Shown here: in pieces, positions 46,991 to 58,621 of the stretch
How the letters are laid out: each line of letters opens with the position of its first letter
Position numbering within the stretch: the stretch's first letter is position 1
DNA from: Odobenus rosmarus divergens
Taxonomy: Eukaryota > Chordata > Mammalia > Carnivora > Odobenidae
Assembly (NCBI RefSeq): GCF_000321225.1
Contig: NW_004451883.1
Coordinates: 250,844-314,843, forward strand
DNA length: 64,000 nucleotides
Direction of reading: 5' to 3'
The notes under the pieces: model-generated
The model's input: only the letters and a program-made list of their open reading frames with translations
Told to the model about the DNA's origin: nothing
The model's database searches: none
Translations under genes and position numbers: made by a program

Positions 46991-47454
46991 GTCCATGCTC
47001 CCGCGACACAATCCTCCTGGGCCCTGGGGAACCACCCCAGGCTGGGAGACACGTGGAGGGCAGGGTCGCACCCTGCCAGGCCCGGTCCCCAGCCAGACCC
47101 CTCCTGGGCAGCCCTTAGGAGCAGCCCCGGGGCCTCCTCACTGGGGGCTGAGTATGTGGGTCCCCTGGTGACCTGGTTAGATGCAGATGGCAGGTGCTGA
47201 CGGGGCAGCGCCCACTGGGAGGGTCACAGTCCTGCAGGCTCGGGTGAACATGTGCTGCTGCTCGGCCTCGGTCACGTCCTAGGGCGCTCACCAGGACTGC
47301 AGATGTCCTTAGCTAAGAAAACAGGAACAACTCTAGGTGTGAAGCGCTTTCACATACAAATTCCCCTCTATCTGGTGAGGAGGCCGAACTACCTTCTTCT
47401 TGCAACTGCGAGAGTAAATACAGAAGTCGCCTGCTGAAAGGCACACCCAGGTCA
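46991..47454. other. GC-rich single-copy DNA, no gene seen
   Basis: No exon or repeat recognised. Confidence 0.4.
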
Positions 47455-47620
47455 TGGATTCATTCAACAAACATCTCAAGCACCTACTCTCTGCCTGGCA
47501 TTGGGACACGGAGCAGAGCAAAGTCAGGCCTGCCCGGGTCACGGCTTAGCGGGGAGGCAGAAGGGGCTCACTGCACACCGGGCCAAAAGGCGGTGAGAAC
47601 GGTGAGAACCAGGAAGGGCT
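47455..47620 (-). mobile_element. L2 LINE 3' end, antisense
   Basis: 'ggattcattcaacaaacatc' then 'tcaagcacctactctctgcc' and 'tggcattgggacacggagca' match antisense L2 'attcattcaacaaatatttattgagcgcctactatgtgccaggcactg'. Confidence 0.75.
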
Positions 47621-47689
47621 GTACGGAGTTTGTGGGTGGGGGGGGGGCGCCAGAGCACAGAAAGAGAGCGAGTTCCCAGGCTCTCCCAC

Positions 47690-47905
47690 CTGCGCCGTTG
47701 AGGCCCTGGCTGATCCCTCAGCTTCTGGCTTCTGGTCCAGAGGCTCTGACTTAGCCAGTGTGGACAGGGGCCCAGGGATCTGTATATCTGTATTTTAAGG
47801 AGACTCTGACTTGGCCAGTGTGGATGGGGGCCCAGGGATCTGTATTTTAAGGAGAACCTCAGTGAATTCTCATCACCAGGGAAATTTGAGAATTGTGTCA
47901 ATGCT
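47690..47905. mobile_element. MER5-like DNA transposon remnant with internal tandem duplication
   Basis: 'ggctctgacttagccagtgt', 'ggacaggggcccagggatct' and 'gtattttaaggagaacctca' followed by 'gtgaattctcatcaccagg' is MER5-like. The central block is duplicated in tandem. Unit 1 is 47744-47803 (60 bases, with an extra 'tatatctg') and unit 2 is 47804-47855 (52 bases). They differ by two substitutions and one 8-base indel. Confidence 0.75.
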
Positions 47906-49549
47906 GACCTCCCAACACCCCAGAGGTGGCTGCCCCACCCCTGAGAGCCCCTTAACTGAATGTGCCTGGACATCAGTGTTTCTACACGCTCCTGGGGCTT
48001 CTAGTGTGTACCTGGGGCCCCTGCCGTGGAGGAGGGCTGACAGAGAAGGGGTCCCCAGGAGGCAACAGCCTTGTTACGCCTTAGGGCATAACAAGGATGA
48101 CAAGCAGCCCCTTATGTGTGTGTGTCCTGGGGGCCCTCAGACTGACCTGACTTCTCTGGGTGCACCTCTGCCCCGAGCCACACACGGGGAAACAGCACAA
48201 GGAGAAGAATACTCTGCCCAGCGCGGAGGCCAGGGACGGGGAGACCGAGGTCCTGGTCCTGCGAGGAGCTCACGGCCTTCTGGCGAGAGGGAGGGGGTGG
48301 GCAGGAGGAGCCTAGAGGCGGGCGCTGGGGTCAGAGATGACGGCTGGCTGGGACAGCTGGGGACTGCCCCGGACTCAGGAGTCAGAGGGGGCACGGCTGG
48401 GGAGAGGGGAGGGGAGATGTCCGGGCAGAGGCGTCAGGGAGGAGGCCACGGGCCAGGGAGAGGCCGCTGGGGCAGGAGGCATGGCGTGCATGGATGCAGC
48501 AGGGAAGAGGGTGGACGTGAGCTGGAGCCCGGGCTGGAGAGGCAGGGGACTCCCACCCGCCGGGAGACGCAGGGCGGCCTCACGGAGTGGCCAGTAGGGT
48601 GACAAGCCGTGAACCCGAGCACGGAGGGTGCGTTCAGGGGCCAGACCCCATCCTCACTCATCCTGCAGTCACCACGCACAGACCCTGCTCCAGGCCTCGC
48701 GCCAGGTGCTGGGAATAAAGCGGTCAGAACATTAAATCGGGAGGCTCCCTCTGGGTGGGGGCAGATCTGTGTCACTTCCCAGGGCCTTCTTCCCGGGTGA
48801 GGGTCACCTCCAACCCTCCCCGCCGCAGGGGACACTGGTCGTACGGGGTCGGGCCGCCCCCATGACCTCGCTTACCTCTGTGAAGACTCTGTCCCTAAAG
48901 AAGTTCATGGGATGAGGTAGTGGGGTTAGGGTACCAACGTGTGAACTAGGGGGACGGTTCAACCATGAGTGACGCCATCAGGGAAGCAGGCCTGCTCTGG
49001 AGGGTCTCCGGCCGGCCCAGCTGAACATGGGCCATGTCCTGGGCTCGTCTGTGGGTCTTCCTGACGATCTGGGTCACGGTTTGGGGAGATGATATAGTGT
49101 AGACTGAACGTCACCCTGCGAGCAGTGAGCCAGTTTAATCTGTCAGGCCCAGCGGGAGGGCGCACGTGGGGTGGCGCATGGAGGGCCGCTTGCCAGGCGT
49201 GGGCAGGTCCAGGAAGCCAGCCGGTGGGGGGGGGGGCATCCCGAGCTGTCAGCACGAGGGGCACAGGGAGGGAGAGTGTGGCTGCAGGAGCCTCGACCGG
49301 CCCCAAACACCACCAGGACCTTCCATCTCCTACTAAGAAGCAAGGTCTGCACCCATGTCCTCCCCATTCCCGAGTCCCCTTGGCCAATCTCTACGCGGCG
49401 CTGCTGAGTGCGAGCCTACACACACCCCGTCCAGGCAGGAGGTTCGGCAGTGAGCGGCCCGACAGGACAGGGTGAGCCTGCAAGGCCCTCGAATGCTGCG
49501 GAAGGAACCATGAAGGAGGAGGAGAGGCACCAAGATAAGACCCTTTGGT
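47906..49549. other. GC-rich single-copy DNA, no gene seen
   Basis: Holds the first copy (48555-48591) of a 37-base sequence repeated at 50088-50124. 48640-48730 may be a weak antisense L2 remnant ('ccaggtgctgggaataaagc'). The 263-codon frame 47811-48602 starts inside the MER5 remnant and is taken as chance. Confidence 0.4.
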
Positions 49550-49985
49550 GCTAAGGGAGAAAATTCAGGCAGGAGAGGGGATAAGATATGTTGGGGGGGG
49601 TGAAATTTTGGAGGCTGCTCAGGGAAAGCTTCTCTGAGAAGATGCCTCCCGGGAAGATGTGAGTGGAGCCTCCAAGTGTCTGGGAAAAGCTCGGGGGCAC
49701 ATGGAGCCACAGGTGCAAAGTCCCTGAGGTGAGGTCAGGCCTGGGGCTTTGAGGGACAGCTCGGAGGCAGCTTGGCTGGAGTGCAAGGATGGGGAGAGTG
49801 GCCTGGGGCGGGCAGAGGCCGGCCGGACCGCACAAGGCTTTGTGGGTCATTGCCAGGGTCCTGGGTCTGGCTCTGAGCCGACGGGGAGCCGAGGGGAGGG
49901 TGCAGCAGAGGGCGGGTGCCTGGATGTGTGTTAACAGAATCACTCTGCCTGAGGAGGAGCTGGAAGAGGCGGAGGGTCAAGAGAA
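49550..49985 (-). mobile_element. L2 LINE, antisense
   Basis: 'gggaaagcttctctgagaag', 'ggtgcaaagtccctgaggtg', 'aggcagcttggctggagtgc', 'cacaaggctttgtgggtcat' and 'agaatcactctgcctgagga' follow in order the antisense L2 text 'gggaaggcctcactgagaagg, gtgcaaaggccctgagg, ccagtgtggctggag, agggccttgtaggccat, gatcactctggctg'. Frames across it are incidental. Confidence 0.8.
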
Positions 49986-51340
49986 GAGCAGGGACATGTT
50001 CCTAGAGACCTGCTCAGAAATCTCACCCTTCGGCCTGTGAGGGCCGCGTCACCGGGACCGCCAGCCCCACGGAGGGACCAGCACCCCACCTGCCAGGAGA
50101 TGCAGGGCGGCCTCACAGAGTGGCTGACAGAGGGGGCCCGCCCTCCTCCCTGCTGCAGAGGGGCCACCGGAAGCTGGCCCCCGGCAGGCTGCCCCCGGCA
50201 GGCCATCGCAAACGTGTCCATCCTTGCTGACCGGGCATCGTCCGCACCAGCCACAGACCCCAGGCCAGCTGGCAGGGCTGGGGGTCCCCGCCGAGCCTGA
50301 GTGCAGGCTCCAGAGCTGCAGTCCATCACATGGGAGCCCTGGGCATCAAAACTCAGACGGCCATGCACGAGGTTTTTCGGAGTATTTCTTCCCCAAGAAG
50401 ATGAGGATGTGTAAGGATATACCACAACCAACTGAAATTCATCAATAGCAGCCCATGGACAGAGGCTTCCAGAACAACCTCCCAGAGGAGGGTTAATCAG
50501 CCGGCAGCTCAGGAAGCCCGCGGCAGGGCAGAGGAGGAGAGGCCCAAATACATCATCAGCCCCCGAGGAAAAACTCACCACGGTCCCTGATGGCAGTCGT
50601 CAGGGCCGCGGAGCCCTCCACCGGGGTCCCTCACGCCCCGTTTCGCAGAGCCCGCCATTCCCTGGGGGTCTGCACGGGATTCCTGGAGCCTCCTTCCCGG
50701 ACCCTGGCACGGGGCAGCAGCGTGGCGGGAAACCGAGGCAGAATGCTGAGACCTCTCCATGTGGCATCCCTACTGTGTCTTAATTATATGCACGCTGACC
50801 GAAGATGAGCACATGCACAGGGGCATTTTTTGGAAACTAAGTTCCAGATGTTGGAGAGTCTTAATCAAGGTGAGATGCTTAAAAAAGAAACCTAACAAAA
50901 AACCCAGCTGGACGGTGTGTAGGGGAGACACCTGTAAAAGACCCGGCTCACCGAAAAATTGTCCCAGGAAGGACTCAACCCCGGACTCTCTGCCAGTGTC
51001 TCTGAGCTCTCACTGCACGTGTGTCAAGTACACAGACAGCGAGGATGGCTCACTGGAGCGACCACTCTAGAAGGCTCCTGAACTCCCGCAGTGGACCTGC
51101 CCCGGGGGCCTGCTGCCCGGCAGAAGCAGCCACGCCGCTATGTCCTAGGTGAGCAGGAAATGTTTCCCGCGCGCATGAACATTCCTTGCGATTCCCCACT
51201 TGGGCTTCTTAAATCAGCCTCCTAGCTCCTGGTTTCCATCATGTCACGAGCAATCCCTCCTTTACAAATGCCTTGAGAGACGTAAAACATACCTGAATGA
51301 GCCAGAGCCCTGGATACAGCTACATCCCCCGCTCAGCCCC
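49986..51340. other. GC-rich to mixed single-copy DNA, no gene seen
   Basis: Contains the second copy (50088-50124) of the 37-base dispersed repeat. A 213-codon antisense frame (49940-50581) has no recognisable domain. Confidence 0.4.
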
Positions 51341-51696
51341 TCGCCCCAGCGGCACCCAACACCCCATCCCTTGCCCCAGGAGCACCCAACACCCCATCCC
51401 TTGCCCCGGCGGCACCCAACACCCCATCCCTCGCCCCAGTGGCACCCAACACCCCCCTCACCCCAGTGCTACCCAACGCCCCATCCCTCGCCCCAGTGGC
51501 ACCCAACGTCCCCATCCCTCACCCCAGCAGCACCCAACGTCCCCTCTGCCCCTCGCCCCAGCGGCACCCAACACCCCATCCCTCGCCCCAGCGGCACCCA
51601 ACACCCCCCTCACCCCAGTGCTACCCAACACCCCCATCCCTTGTCCCAGTGGTACCCAACTCCCACCCTCTGTTCTTCACCCCAGTGGTACCCAAC
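51341..51696. repeat. C-rich minisatellite, 25-30 bp units
   Basis: About thirteen copies of 'gccccagcggcacccaacac' followed by 'cccatccctc' (30 bases), with a 25-base variant 'ctcaccccagtgctacccaacrcccc'. The order of 25- and 30-base units suggests repeated duplication of a two-unit block. The Pro/His-rich frames are artefacts. Confidence 0.96.
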
Positions 51697-52769
51697 CTGA
51701 CAAGTTAGCTGGCTATCATTTATCATTCCAGACCTTTGTAGGTATGTTCCATCTTAAGAAGTGGGAGGTGTTATTCTGTGTGTGTCTGAATCACAGGAAG
51801 ATGTCAGGTTGTACGGACTGTTAAACAATATGCTTCTTTCTCAGCACACAGTAGTTCTGAGGTCAAGCCGTACCACTAATGATAAAAGCATTAATTTTAA
51901 GCAAGTCTCTCTTGCCATTTGGTTTGGCTGAAGAGCAGGCTGATAGTGGCCCATGGGGCTCCTTCCAGCCTCATGAGGGTCAGAGTCCTGAAGCCCCCAC
52001 CGGCTCTCAGCTTGCTCGAGAGGAGCCTGGCTCCACCCACAGACCCAGGCCCCTCCTCGCCCTCCGGCCACCACACGGGGCATAGGATGGGGCCCCGGGG
52101 GCGCCCGGTGGTGGGAGCGGTAGGACTGTCCCCAGGCACTCAGGTCTCCAGGCACCTCTCCCCTTACAGGTGGTCTCAGTGACAGGCACGACCTGCCAAC
52201 GAGGAACATTCTGTCTGAGAAGGTCTTTTTCTGGTCTGGTTCTCACGGTCAGCGTGGCTCCTCTCTTGTCTGCCTGGGCTCTGTGGGGTCTAACACCGTG
52301 CCGGCTCTGGATTGGCCGTGGCAGGTGAGTCCAGACTCCCCGCACAGACCAGAGGCCACTTGCACACGTTTCCCTTCTGATTTTGGGCATTGTCGTCCAG
52401 GACCACCCATCCCCTGTTCCCGACAGGGCACTTGGTGGCCATGGGACATCCGAGGTCTCCACGACTGAAGCCGGAACTGAGCCGCTGGGTTGGACGGAAG
52501 TGGACTCGGTGCCTGAGCAGCATCTCCTGCTGCTTCAGGAGCGCGGAGACCGCTGCTCTCTTGCCCTAGGAAAGGAAACTCTGGCAAAGGAATGGCAGGA
52601 CGGTTCCTTCCCCGCCGTCCAGGGAGCGCGCTGCTGGCCACCAACCCTGCCGTCCATAGTCTTGTCGTTATCACACGAGGCCACTTCTCCACCTGCTGTG
52701 AGCCCAGGCGTCCCTGGAGTGTGGGTTCAAACCACGGCCCTGTGCTGCCCGGGGCTTCGTCTGCCTGCT
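51697..52769. other. mixed single-copy DNA, no gene seen
   Basis: No exon, RNA gene or named repeat recognised. Chance frames on both strands. Confidence 0.4.
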
Positions 52770-53203
52770 GGAGTCTCGGGGCTGCCCTAATGGCAGCCCA
52801 CACTGGGCAGCTACGCAACAGAAATGTGTGGCCCCACCGTCTGGGGGCCGGAAGTCCCAGATCAAAGTGTGGGCAAGGCGGGGGCCCTGGAGGCCATGAG
52901 GGGGACTCTGTCCCAGGCCCCCCAGCTTCTGGTGGTCATGGCGACCCTTGGCATCCCTTGGCTTATGGGTGCATCACGCCATCTCTGCTCCATCTTCCCA
53001 TGGCGCTCTCCTTGTGTGGGTGTGTCTCTATGTCCAAATGTCCCCTTCTTGTGAGGACACAGTCATATGGGATTAGGGCCCACCCTCATGACCTCATCTT
53101 AACTTGACCATCTGCAAAGACTTTATTTCCAAATAAGGTCACATTCACAGGTACTGGACCTAGGACTTCACCATTTTGCAGGGGACACAATTCAGCCCAT
53201 GAG
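52770..53203 (-). mobile_element. MLT1 LTR (ERVL-MaLR), antisense, near full length
   Basis: 'ggggctgccctaatggcagc', 'gggggccggaagtcccagat', 'ttgtgaggacacagtcatat', 'gggattagggcccaccctca', 'tgacctcatcttaacttgac', 'aaataaggtcacattcacag' and 'acacaattcagcccatgaga' reproduce the antisense MLT1 LTR. Solo LTR. Confidence 0.9.
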
Positions 53204-54849
53204 AGTCTATCCTGTGGGGATAATTACAGGGGCACCCAGGACTGTTGTGGGGATCTCAGAGCCACGCCCTCCTCGTACTGAGGGCAGGGGATGTGGGCAC
53301 GCCTCGCAGGGCTGTCTTCTCTCGTGACTGGCCCTGGGAACTCAGGGGACTCAGCGGCCAGGTGGCAGCATGAGCTGGACACTGGCCTGGGATCCCAGAG
53401 TGTTCACCTCATGGCTGCAGGACCCCAGAGCCCCAGCCCGGGCTGAGGCTGCGTTTCCTGCTTCTGCTTCTGCAAAGTCAGAGTGTGGACCTGAGGCTCT
53501 TTGACCATCCTGGTCTCCACATTCATGCCCCCGTGGTTTAAGAGAAAAACAAGTCTAGGTGCCACAGTAGGTGTAAAGCAAGGTTTCCTGTAGTCCAGTG
53601 ATGGCATGAGAGCTGGGAGGTGTCACCGTCAGGTCCACATGGCTCCAGACCACAGATCCCATGGCCTCCAAAGCCTTGGTCACCAGGAAGGCCTGGGGTC
53701 CCCAGGACAGGACCAGCCGCAGGCAGGGAGGGAGCCCAGCCAGGGACTCCATGACCTGATGTTGAGCTCTTGGCCTCAGGGAGGGCAAGACAAGGGTGCC
53801 AACTGGAGAGGCCTGACATCACCTCCAGGGGACATCACCTCCAGGAGCTCCCTAGGGTAGTGCCACCTGACAGACCACGGCTGCATCTGTAGCATTTGGA
53901 CAAAATGGTCCTTTGCCTTCAAACATCAGTAACTTTCTTAGGCCCCCACACTTTTCTAAAAGTGCACCTTGACTTATGATAAAGTTGTACTATTGTCTTC
54001 GACTCTGAGTCTGACCATTCCTGTCCTCACAGGCCTTGGAAAAGTTCTCCTTCTCCGAAAGTGACTGAATGTATTCAGCACTGGGTGAGCAGGGAGGTGG
54101 TGCATGGACTCCCTGGTCTCCCCACTGTGTTGCCTCAGACTATCCCCCACCCCCCAGTCCCTCTTCTGCATGTGCACTAGGCAACCTGCCGCCCCCCACC
54201 CCCCTCTCAAGGTGTGCCCTGCATCCCTCGTGTCCTGTGTCCTCTGCTTCACGTGTCCCTACCTCCCCTGATCTCGCTGACAGGCCAACGAAGACAGCCC
54301 TGCTTCCAGCATCAGCAACAAGGCTGACGAGGGCAACTTTGTCTGCCTCTCTCACTGCGTCCTGACTCTGGAGACATCTGGACACAGCTGGAGAAGGTAA
54401 ATGACGGATGTCCTTGTGAGGTTTGATAGGGAAATGAATAAGGAGGGAAGTGAGGAATGCACTCCTCCATCTCATCAAACCTGGGCTCATGCACACCTGT
54501 GTGGGGTAGTCACATTTCAGACTGGCCCAAGAGCAGAAAGTCAGTCTGAATCTTTTGGAAGGAGGGGTCTCTGCACCTGTCCCTGCACCCACATCCACAC
54601 AACAGCCCACTTGAGCCCACTTGAAGTGGCTATCAGCCATGACCAGAACAAGTATGCTCTTTTGTGCATAAAACATGCTCAAGCATCATGCAAAGGGTTA
54701 GGGAGATATAGTTACCTTTTAATTTTTGAGAAGAGATAATCAACAGAGAAATTACTCCAAAAGGAGAATGGATGCGTTGCTGAAGAGGCTCTGTGCACAT
54801 GGTTTTCTGCCTCCCAGCAGGGTCACCAACCCCATGTGTTCTTCCACAA
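53204..54849. other. GC-rich to mixed single-copy DNA, no gene seen
   Basis: A weaker CTCF-like word, 'cggccaggtggcagc', occurs at 53355-53369. The sequence 'ggggacatcacctccagg' is a short direct repeat near 53815-53845. No exon recognised. Confidence 0.4.
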
Positions 54850-55330
54850 AGAGATTCTCACTGGGTCAGGAGGCAGGTAAGAGCCCATATTCTTAGGAGG
54901 AGTATACTCTTTCCCTACTTCTTAGCTGATCTCAAAAATCCTAATCCCCTTTTCCAGATACTCATTCTCCCAGTCTTCTTTGCAACAAGGGAGGGGCATA
55001 TGACATCCCTTTGCCAAACAAGATGTAAGTAGAAGACTGAAGGGATACTTTTGGGAGAGCTTCTCCCTCCTAATAAGAAGTACAGATGCAAGAATAGAGT
55101 TCCCTGGTACTACTCTTCTCCCTTTGTTCTGCCTTGGAATGTAGATGTGATTCCTGGACCAGTGGAAGCCACCTTGCAAATATGTGGCATAGGCATGAGG
55201 TTGAGAAGCTTTCATAGCAGGAAGACAGAAAAATTCTGGATTCTTGATGACATTACTGAGTTGCCAGACTAATCTTGAGACTACCTAACCTTGGAACTCT
55301 TGTCAATATCATGATAAATACCCTGATGAT
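54850..55330 (+). mobile_element. old interspersed repeat, family not named
   Basis: 'catatgacatccctttgcca' with 'aacaagatgtaagtagaaga', 'tgccttggaatgtagatgtg', 'ggaagccaccttgcaa', 'attcttgatgacattactga' and 'gttgccagactaatcttgag' recall a common mammalian repeat ('ccatgtgacatagttctggccaatgagatgtaag', 'tggaatgtagacatgatggctgg', 'ctgatgacattgtggagctgcc'). I cannot assign the family from memory. Confidence 0.5.
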
Positions 55331-55439
55331 TCACATCATGATGTTGGATTTTCTATTACCTACAGCTGTAAATGTCCTAGCTGATGTCTCATTTATAAGA
55401 TAAATTTCCATGCAAGTACTACCACTGATATAGGGAGGA

Positions 55440-58190
55440 ATCAGTAGAGATCCAGTGGGGAGCCAGAACTCCTAACCCTGTCCTTCAGTCCCAGGACCTC
55501 CCCCTGCAGGTGTCAACAGAGGACACATAGGGAACCTGGACTTCTACCCTCACCTAGCAGTTTGAGGCAGTGCCCCCACTTCCCCTCAGGAGTAGTGTTA
55601 TAGGACGTAAGCTAAAAAAAAGATTTAAATAAGATCCAGAGTTTTGTAACATTGTATACAAACTGCCCAGATCTCAATAGAAAATCACTTGTCATACTAA
55701 GACCCAGGAACATCTAAAACCAAAACAAACAGGAAAATCAAAATATAGCCAACAATGAGATAACAGAGAAATCAGAATGACTTGATAAGGATTTCAAAGC
55801 AGCCATCATGAAAATACTTCAACAAGCAATTAAAAATATGCTTGAAATAATGAAAGAATAGAAAGTTTCAGCAGGCAAAATAGGAAGTACCAACAATAAA
55901 ATATAAGATCTAAAGAAGAACCAAATGTAAATTTTAGAACTTAAAAATATAATAACTAAATTTAAAAAAATCAGTGATGGGCTCAACAGAAGAATAAGGG
56001 AGACAGAGGAAAAGTCAGTGAACTGGAAAACAGAATAATAGGAACGACCACATCTGAACAATAGGGAGAAAATGGAATGAAAAAAAAATAAAATAACAGA
56101 ACCTCAGGGACCTGTGAGACTATAACAAAAGATCTAATACTTGTACCATCAGAGTCCCAGAAAGAGAAGAGAAAGAGGGTGGGACAAAGACAAATAAACA
56201 ACAACAACGACAACAAAAAACCCACAAAAAAAAAAAACTTGAAGAAATAATGCCAAAAACTTCCCGAATTCAGCAAAGGACACAAACCCACAGATTCAAG
56301 AGGCTGAACAAGCCCCAGAGAGAATAAACCACAAATAATCCATACAAAGACATATCATAATCAAACTTACAAAAACTAAAGATAAATAAAAAAAATGTGA
56401 AAGCTGCCAGACAGAAATGAAGTATTACCTATGGGGGAAAGCACCCAAATGATGGTGAATTTTCTCTTTAGAAACCACTGAAGGCCAGGGGAAGAAATGT
56501 GGCAAAACATTTTACATGTGCCAAAAGAAAACACCGTCAACCCAGAGTCCTATATCCAGAAAAAATAACCTTCAGGGATGAAGGGGAAATCAAGATATTC
56601 TCAGATAAAGAAAAACTATGGTAGTTTATCTGCAGCAGACGTACCCTGAAAGAATGGCTAAACAAAATCCTCTAAACAGAAAGGAAAAGATAAAAGAAGG
56701 AAATCAGGAAGGAAGAGAGAACAGATAAGCAAAAAAAAAGAGTAAATATAATTCTCTTTGAGTTTTCTAAATTAAGGTTGGCAACTCAAGCAAAAGTTAT
56801 AACTGTCTGATATGGCTCTAAATTTATACAGAGGAAATATTTAAGACAACTATATTATAAATGGGGAGGACAAAGGGATGTAAAGGGAGATAAGTTTCTG
56901 CATTTAACTCAGACTGGCAAACTAATGCCACCAGACTGTGATGTTATGTGTGCATAATATAACATGTAAAACAACCACTAAAAAAGCTATACAAACATAT
57001 ACACTGAAAAAAACCTATAGATAAATCAAAATGGGATGCTAAAAATGTCAAGTAACCCACAGAAATACAGAAGAAACCAAAATAAAAACCAAAACAGACA
57101 GAAAACAAAAATTAAAATGGAAACAATAGCCTTCACATATCAATAATTACATTAAATGCAAATGGTCTCAATGCACCAATTAAAAGAGATTGGAAGAGTG
57201 GATAAAAAAATCATGACCCAACTACAAGCTGACTAGAAGAAATTCACTTCAATATAATGGTATAGAAAGGTTGAAAGTAAAATAATGAAAAAAATGTATC
57301 ATCCAAACATTAATCAAAGGTAAGCAGGAGTGGCTACATCAATATTAGATAAAGTGTATTTCAGAGCAAAAAATAATATATACCAGAAACAAAGAGGGAC
57401 ATCAAATAATAAAAGGCCAATCCATCAAAAAGATATAGGAATCTTAAATGTATATGTGCCCATAACAGGGCTGTATGATATAAGAAACAAAAACTGATAG
57501 AAATGGAAGAAGACAAACCCTTAGTTAGAGGTAGAGACTTCAAAGCTACCACAACTCGACAAAAGTCAGCCAGGATCTGGAATACTCACAGCATCATAAC
57601 CAACAGATACAAGTATTTACAGAACACTACACTAAACAACAGCAGAATACATATTCACTTCAAGTGCCGAAGGATCAGACAGCCAGATAGACCATGTTCT
57701 GTGCCATAAGACAAACTTCACCAAATTTAAAAGAATTGATCATACAGAGCATGTTTTCTGACCACGATGGAATCAAAACAAAGATCAATAATAGAAAGAT
57801 AACAGGAAATTCTCCAAAAAATTGGAAACTGAACAACACACTCCAAGATAATCCATGGGTCTAAAATGGAATCTCAAGGGGAATTTTAAAATAGTACATT
57901 GACCTGGATGAAAATTAAATACAACATATCAAAATATGTGGGACAGAGCTAAATAAAGCATTATCAAGAGGGAAATTTATAGCAATAACTGCATACACTA
58001 GAAAAGAAGAAAAGTCTCAAGTCAGTAACCTGACTTCCCACCTCAAGAACCTAGAAAATAGAGAGCAAAATGAACCCCACAGCCAGCAAAAGAAAAGAAA
58101 TAATGAAGATCAGAAATCAAAATCAAAAAACATTAGAGAAAAATAAAAGAAAAATTTTTGAAAGATAAAAAATGTGATAAATCTCTGGGA
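55440..58190 (+). mobile_element. old L1M LINE: 5' UTR, ORF1 and start of ORF2, dead
   Basis: About 2.75 kb in L1 order. The 5' UTR words are 'ggtgtcaacagaggacacat' and 'agggaacctggacttctacc'. ORF1 region: 'ataaggatttcaaagcagcc', 'cacagattcaagaggctgaa', 'ccgtcaacccagagtcctat'. The inter-ORF region has 'gtaccctgaaagaatggcta'. The ORF2 endonuclease region has 'caataattacattaaatgca', 'gactagaagaaattcacttc', 'aagcaggagtggctacatca', 'tggagacttcaaag'-like text and 'tctgaccacgatggaatcaa'. Many stops and frameshifts are present. It is cut off near 58190. Confidence 0.88.
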
Positions 58191-58335
58191 ATACTTCCTG
58201 TAGTACACAGAATACTGATCTCCCCCAAAGATTTCCACTTCCCAATCTTCAGAGCCTGTGAATATGCTAGTTTACACAGCAAAGAGGAATTAAGTTTGTA
58301 GATGGAACTAAGGCTGCTAACAGATAACCTTAAAA
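58191..58335 (+). mobile_element. MaLR-like LTR fragment within the L1 block
   Basis: 'actgatctcccccaaagatt' then 'tccacttcccaatcttcaga' and 'gcctgtgaatatgctagttt' parallel MaLR 5' text ('gtccccaaagatgtccacgtcctaatccc, agaacctgtgaatatgttacc'). Only the 5' portion remains. Confidence 0.6.
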
Positions 58336-58389
58336 TGGATAGGAAATATACATCAAGTATATAACATTCCAAAGAAAACTAGATAGACT

Positions 58390-58621
58390 ATATTAATATA
58401 ACACAATAAAGATCTTTAGGGCACAGAAAATTATCAGTGGAAAAGAGAAACATTTCATAATCATAACTTCACCTGTTAAATCATCAAGAGGAGAGAAAAA
58501 TCTTAAATATATCTAATAACAGAGTTTTAAATTAATAAAACAAAAACTGTTCAAACTGAAAGGAAAACAGATAAATCCACCATGTCAGTCTGAGACTTCA
58601 ACACTCCTCTCCCAATAATTA
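58390..58621 (+). mobile_element. second L1 ORF2 endonuclease fragment, left half
   Basis: 'cacagaaaattatcagtgga', 'catttcataatcataacttc' and 'cagtctgagacttcaacact' plus 'cctctcccaataatt' repeat the same ORF2 part already present near 57360-57540, so this is a separate L1 copy in the same orientation. It is interrupted at about 58622 by an LTR-like insert and continues at 59277. Confidence 0.75.

Noticed and set aside
49902..49916. Second CTCF-like word 'gcagcagagggcggg'
   Set aside because: It lies inside an antisense L2 and has mismatches at the ends, so it is not listed as a separate site.
51341..51696. Regularly spaced repeat resembling a CRISPR array
   Set aside because: The whole unit repeats with no unique spacers and the host is a mammal. 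It is a minisatellite.
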